Positions 63,085 to 64,000 of a stretch of DNA of 64,000 bases are shown one piece after another. Each line of letters starts with the position of its first letter. The first letter of the stretch is position 1. Below the pieces are notes generated by a model that searched no databases, was not told the DNA's origin, and was given only the letters and a program-made list of their open reading frames with translations. A program made the position numbers and the translations under genes. This stretch comes from Rhodothermales bacterium (GTDB lineage: Bacteria > Bacteroidota > Rhodothermia > Rhodothermales > VXPQ01), in assembly GCA_022825385.1 (NCBI GenBank), contig JAJDWX010000009.1, forward strand, positions 1-64,000, read 5' to 3'.

Positions 63085-64000
63085 TTACTGCGCCTCCTGC
63101 AACGCTTCTGCGAATCCGTAGTAGGCGGGTTTGGGAAGCAGTCGTGCGTCGAAGAGGAGCGGCCATTCCGGTCGGTCGTAAAAATCGATGAGCCAGGTGT
63201 CCGGGTCGCGCAGTCCCCACAGGGTGATGGCGAAGCGTTGCGCTTCGGGAATCCGGTTGAAGGCGGCTACGACCTCCTTGACGCGCTGTTTCTGAATGGC
63301 GCCCCGCTCCTGGCTCCAGGACCGCAGGTTGCCGTCCGTGTTGATGCGCACGTCCAGTTCGGAAAGGTGCAGCTTGAGGCCACGCTTCGTCACTTCGTTT
63401 ATGGTGGCCGTAATTTCTTCGAGCGGCGGGCCGTCCCAGGCCATGTGCATTTGCAATCCCACGCCGTCTATGGGAATGCCGCGTTCCTGAAAATCGTCCA
63501 GCATGCGCAGTACGGCGCGCCGCTTGGGCAGGCTCCAGGTGAGTCCGTAATCGTTGTAGAAAAGCAGCAGGTCCGGGTCGGCTTCCCGGGCGTACTGGAA
63601 CAGACGGGCAATGTAATCGTCGCCCATTCGCTGTCGGAACACGCTGTTGCGCAAGACGCCCTGCGCATCGTCGAACGCTTCGTTGATCACGTCCCAACTT
63701 ACGACGCGCCCCTTGTATCGCTGTATGACGGTCGTTATGTATTCCTTGACGGCTTGTTCGAAGGCCTCGTCGTCTCCGCGGAAATTTTCCAGCCAGGAGG
63801 GCGTCGTTTGATGCCACACGAGCGTATGCCCGTGCACCTGCATGCCGTTCTCTTCGGCGAAATCCACCAGCGCATCGGCGCCGGTCCAGTTGTATGCGCC
63901 CGGCCCGGTGGATATGGGGTTCATTTTCATTTCCCACTCCGCCGTGATGCTGTTGAAGACCTTTTTGATTACGGCGGTGCGTTCCGTTTCGGACAAATGC
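63085..64000 (-). CDS. GH10 endo-1,4-beta-xylanase, 5' part beyond window
   Basis: At least 305 residues of a GH10 xylanase are present; the frame is still open at the window end, so the N-terminus and any signal peptide lie outside. Motifs are FNSITAEWEMKMNP (family hallmark), GHTLVWHQTTPSWL, the acid/base Glu in WDVINEAFDD, YNDYGL and the nucleophile Glu in LHLSELDVRI. The WGLRDPDTWL segment closes the active site. It is convergent with the CBM9-like gene (33-bp gap), making a small xylan/glucan locus with the GH5 enzyme. Confidence 0.93.
   Translation of the reverse strand, partial: HLSETERTAVIKKVFNSITAEWEMKMNPISTGPGAYNWTGADALVDFAEENGMQVHGHTLVWHQTTPSWLENFRGDDEAFEQAVKEYITTVIQRYKGRVVSWDVINEAFDDAQGVLRNSVFRQRMGDDYIARLFQYAREADPDLLLFYNDYGLTWSLPKRRAVLRMLDDFQERGIPIDGVGLQMHMAWDGPPLEEITATINEVTKRGLKLHLSELDVRINTDGNLRSWSQERGAIQKQRVKEVVAAFNRIPEAQRFAITLWGLRDPDTWLIDFYDRPEWPLLFDARLLPKPAYYGFAEALQEAQ

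Overview
The window looks like a chromosomal segment of a GC-rich member of the Bacteroidota, most likely Rhodothermota-like. The evidence is secreted proteins ending in a type IX secretion (Por) sorting domain with the NYPNPFNP signature, a PorV/PorQ-like outer-membrane protein, a SusC-like TonB receptor with a carboxypeptidase-regulatory-like domain, DUF5916 barrels, a long-form IspH, and a queuine tRNA-ribosyltransferase whose zinc cysteines are replaced. Genes are dense and mostly in short operons with ATGA overlaps.

Layout. 1-17.4 kb: housekeeping and sugar metabolism (lemA, C-terminal processing protease, M1 aminopeptidase; a minus-strand run of transaldolase-like aldolase, beta-CASP nuclease and FAD/Fe-S dehydrogenase; an OPT transporter, phosphoesterase and SpoIIE-type phosphatase run; gnd, gntK and a phosphofructokinase). 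Two inverted copies of a ~250-bp MITE-like element lie at 1-246 and 17379-17632. 17.6-27.6 kb: an SDR/outer-membrane barrel pair, clpX, an AI-2E family permease, tgt, ispH, a methyltransferase and two small lipoproteins. 27.8-28.9 kb: a frameshifted nucleotidyltransferase-like (DUF6932-type) gene with an XRE regulator, probably an acquired islet. 29-34.3 kb: galactonate dehydratase, tRNA-Leu(CAA) and a giant ThuA/sugar dehydrogenase/cytochrome c protein.

34.8-44.5 kb is the highlight: a compact sterol biosynthesis cluster. On the plus strand are an SDR (SdmB/ERG26-like), a Rieske oxygenase (SdmA-like), an ERG24-type sterol reductase, CYP51, and a single 1141-residue protein that joins squalene epoxidase to oxidosqualene cyclase. 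Convergent to these, on the minus strand, are a sterol C-24 methyltransferase (ERG6/SMT) and an ERG2/sigma-1-receptor-type sterol isomerase. Read together they predict epoxidation and cyclisation of squalene, C-14 and C-4 demethylation, C-14 double-bond reduction, Delta8-to-Delta7 isomerisation and C-24 alkylation, a route resembling ergosterol synthesis. Squalene synthase, C-5 desaturase and side-chain reductases are not in the window.

44.55-63.9 kb: a 662-bp divergent intergenic region carries a ~114-bp tandem repeat made of paired 17-bp TATGCAA-N3-TTGCATA boxes. It lies between the sterol methyltransferase operon and a TonB receptor/surface protein/PorV/peptidyl-prolyl isomerase operon. 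The same box pair with the same 14-bp spacer precedes a TPR lipoprotein gene 10.8 kb away. The window ends with a DUF5916 barrel and a glycan-degradation locus (GH5 with CBM, a secreted CBM9-like protein, and a GH10 xylanase cut by the window edge).
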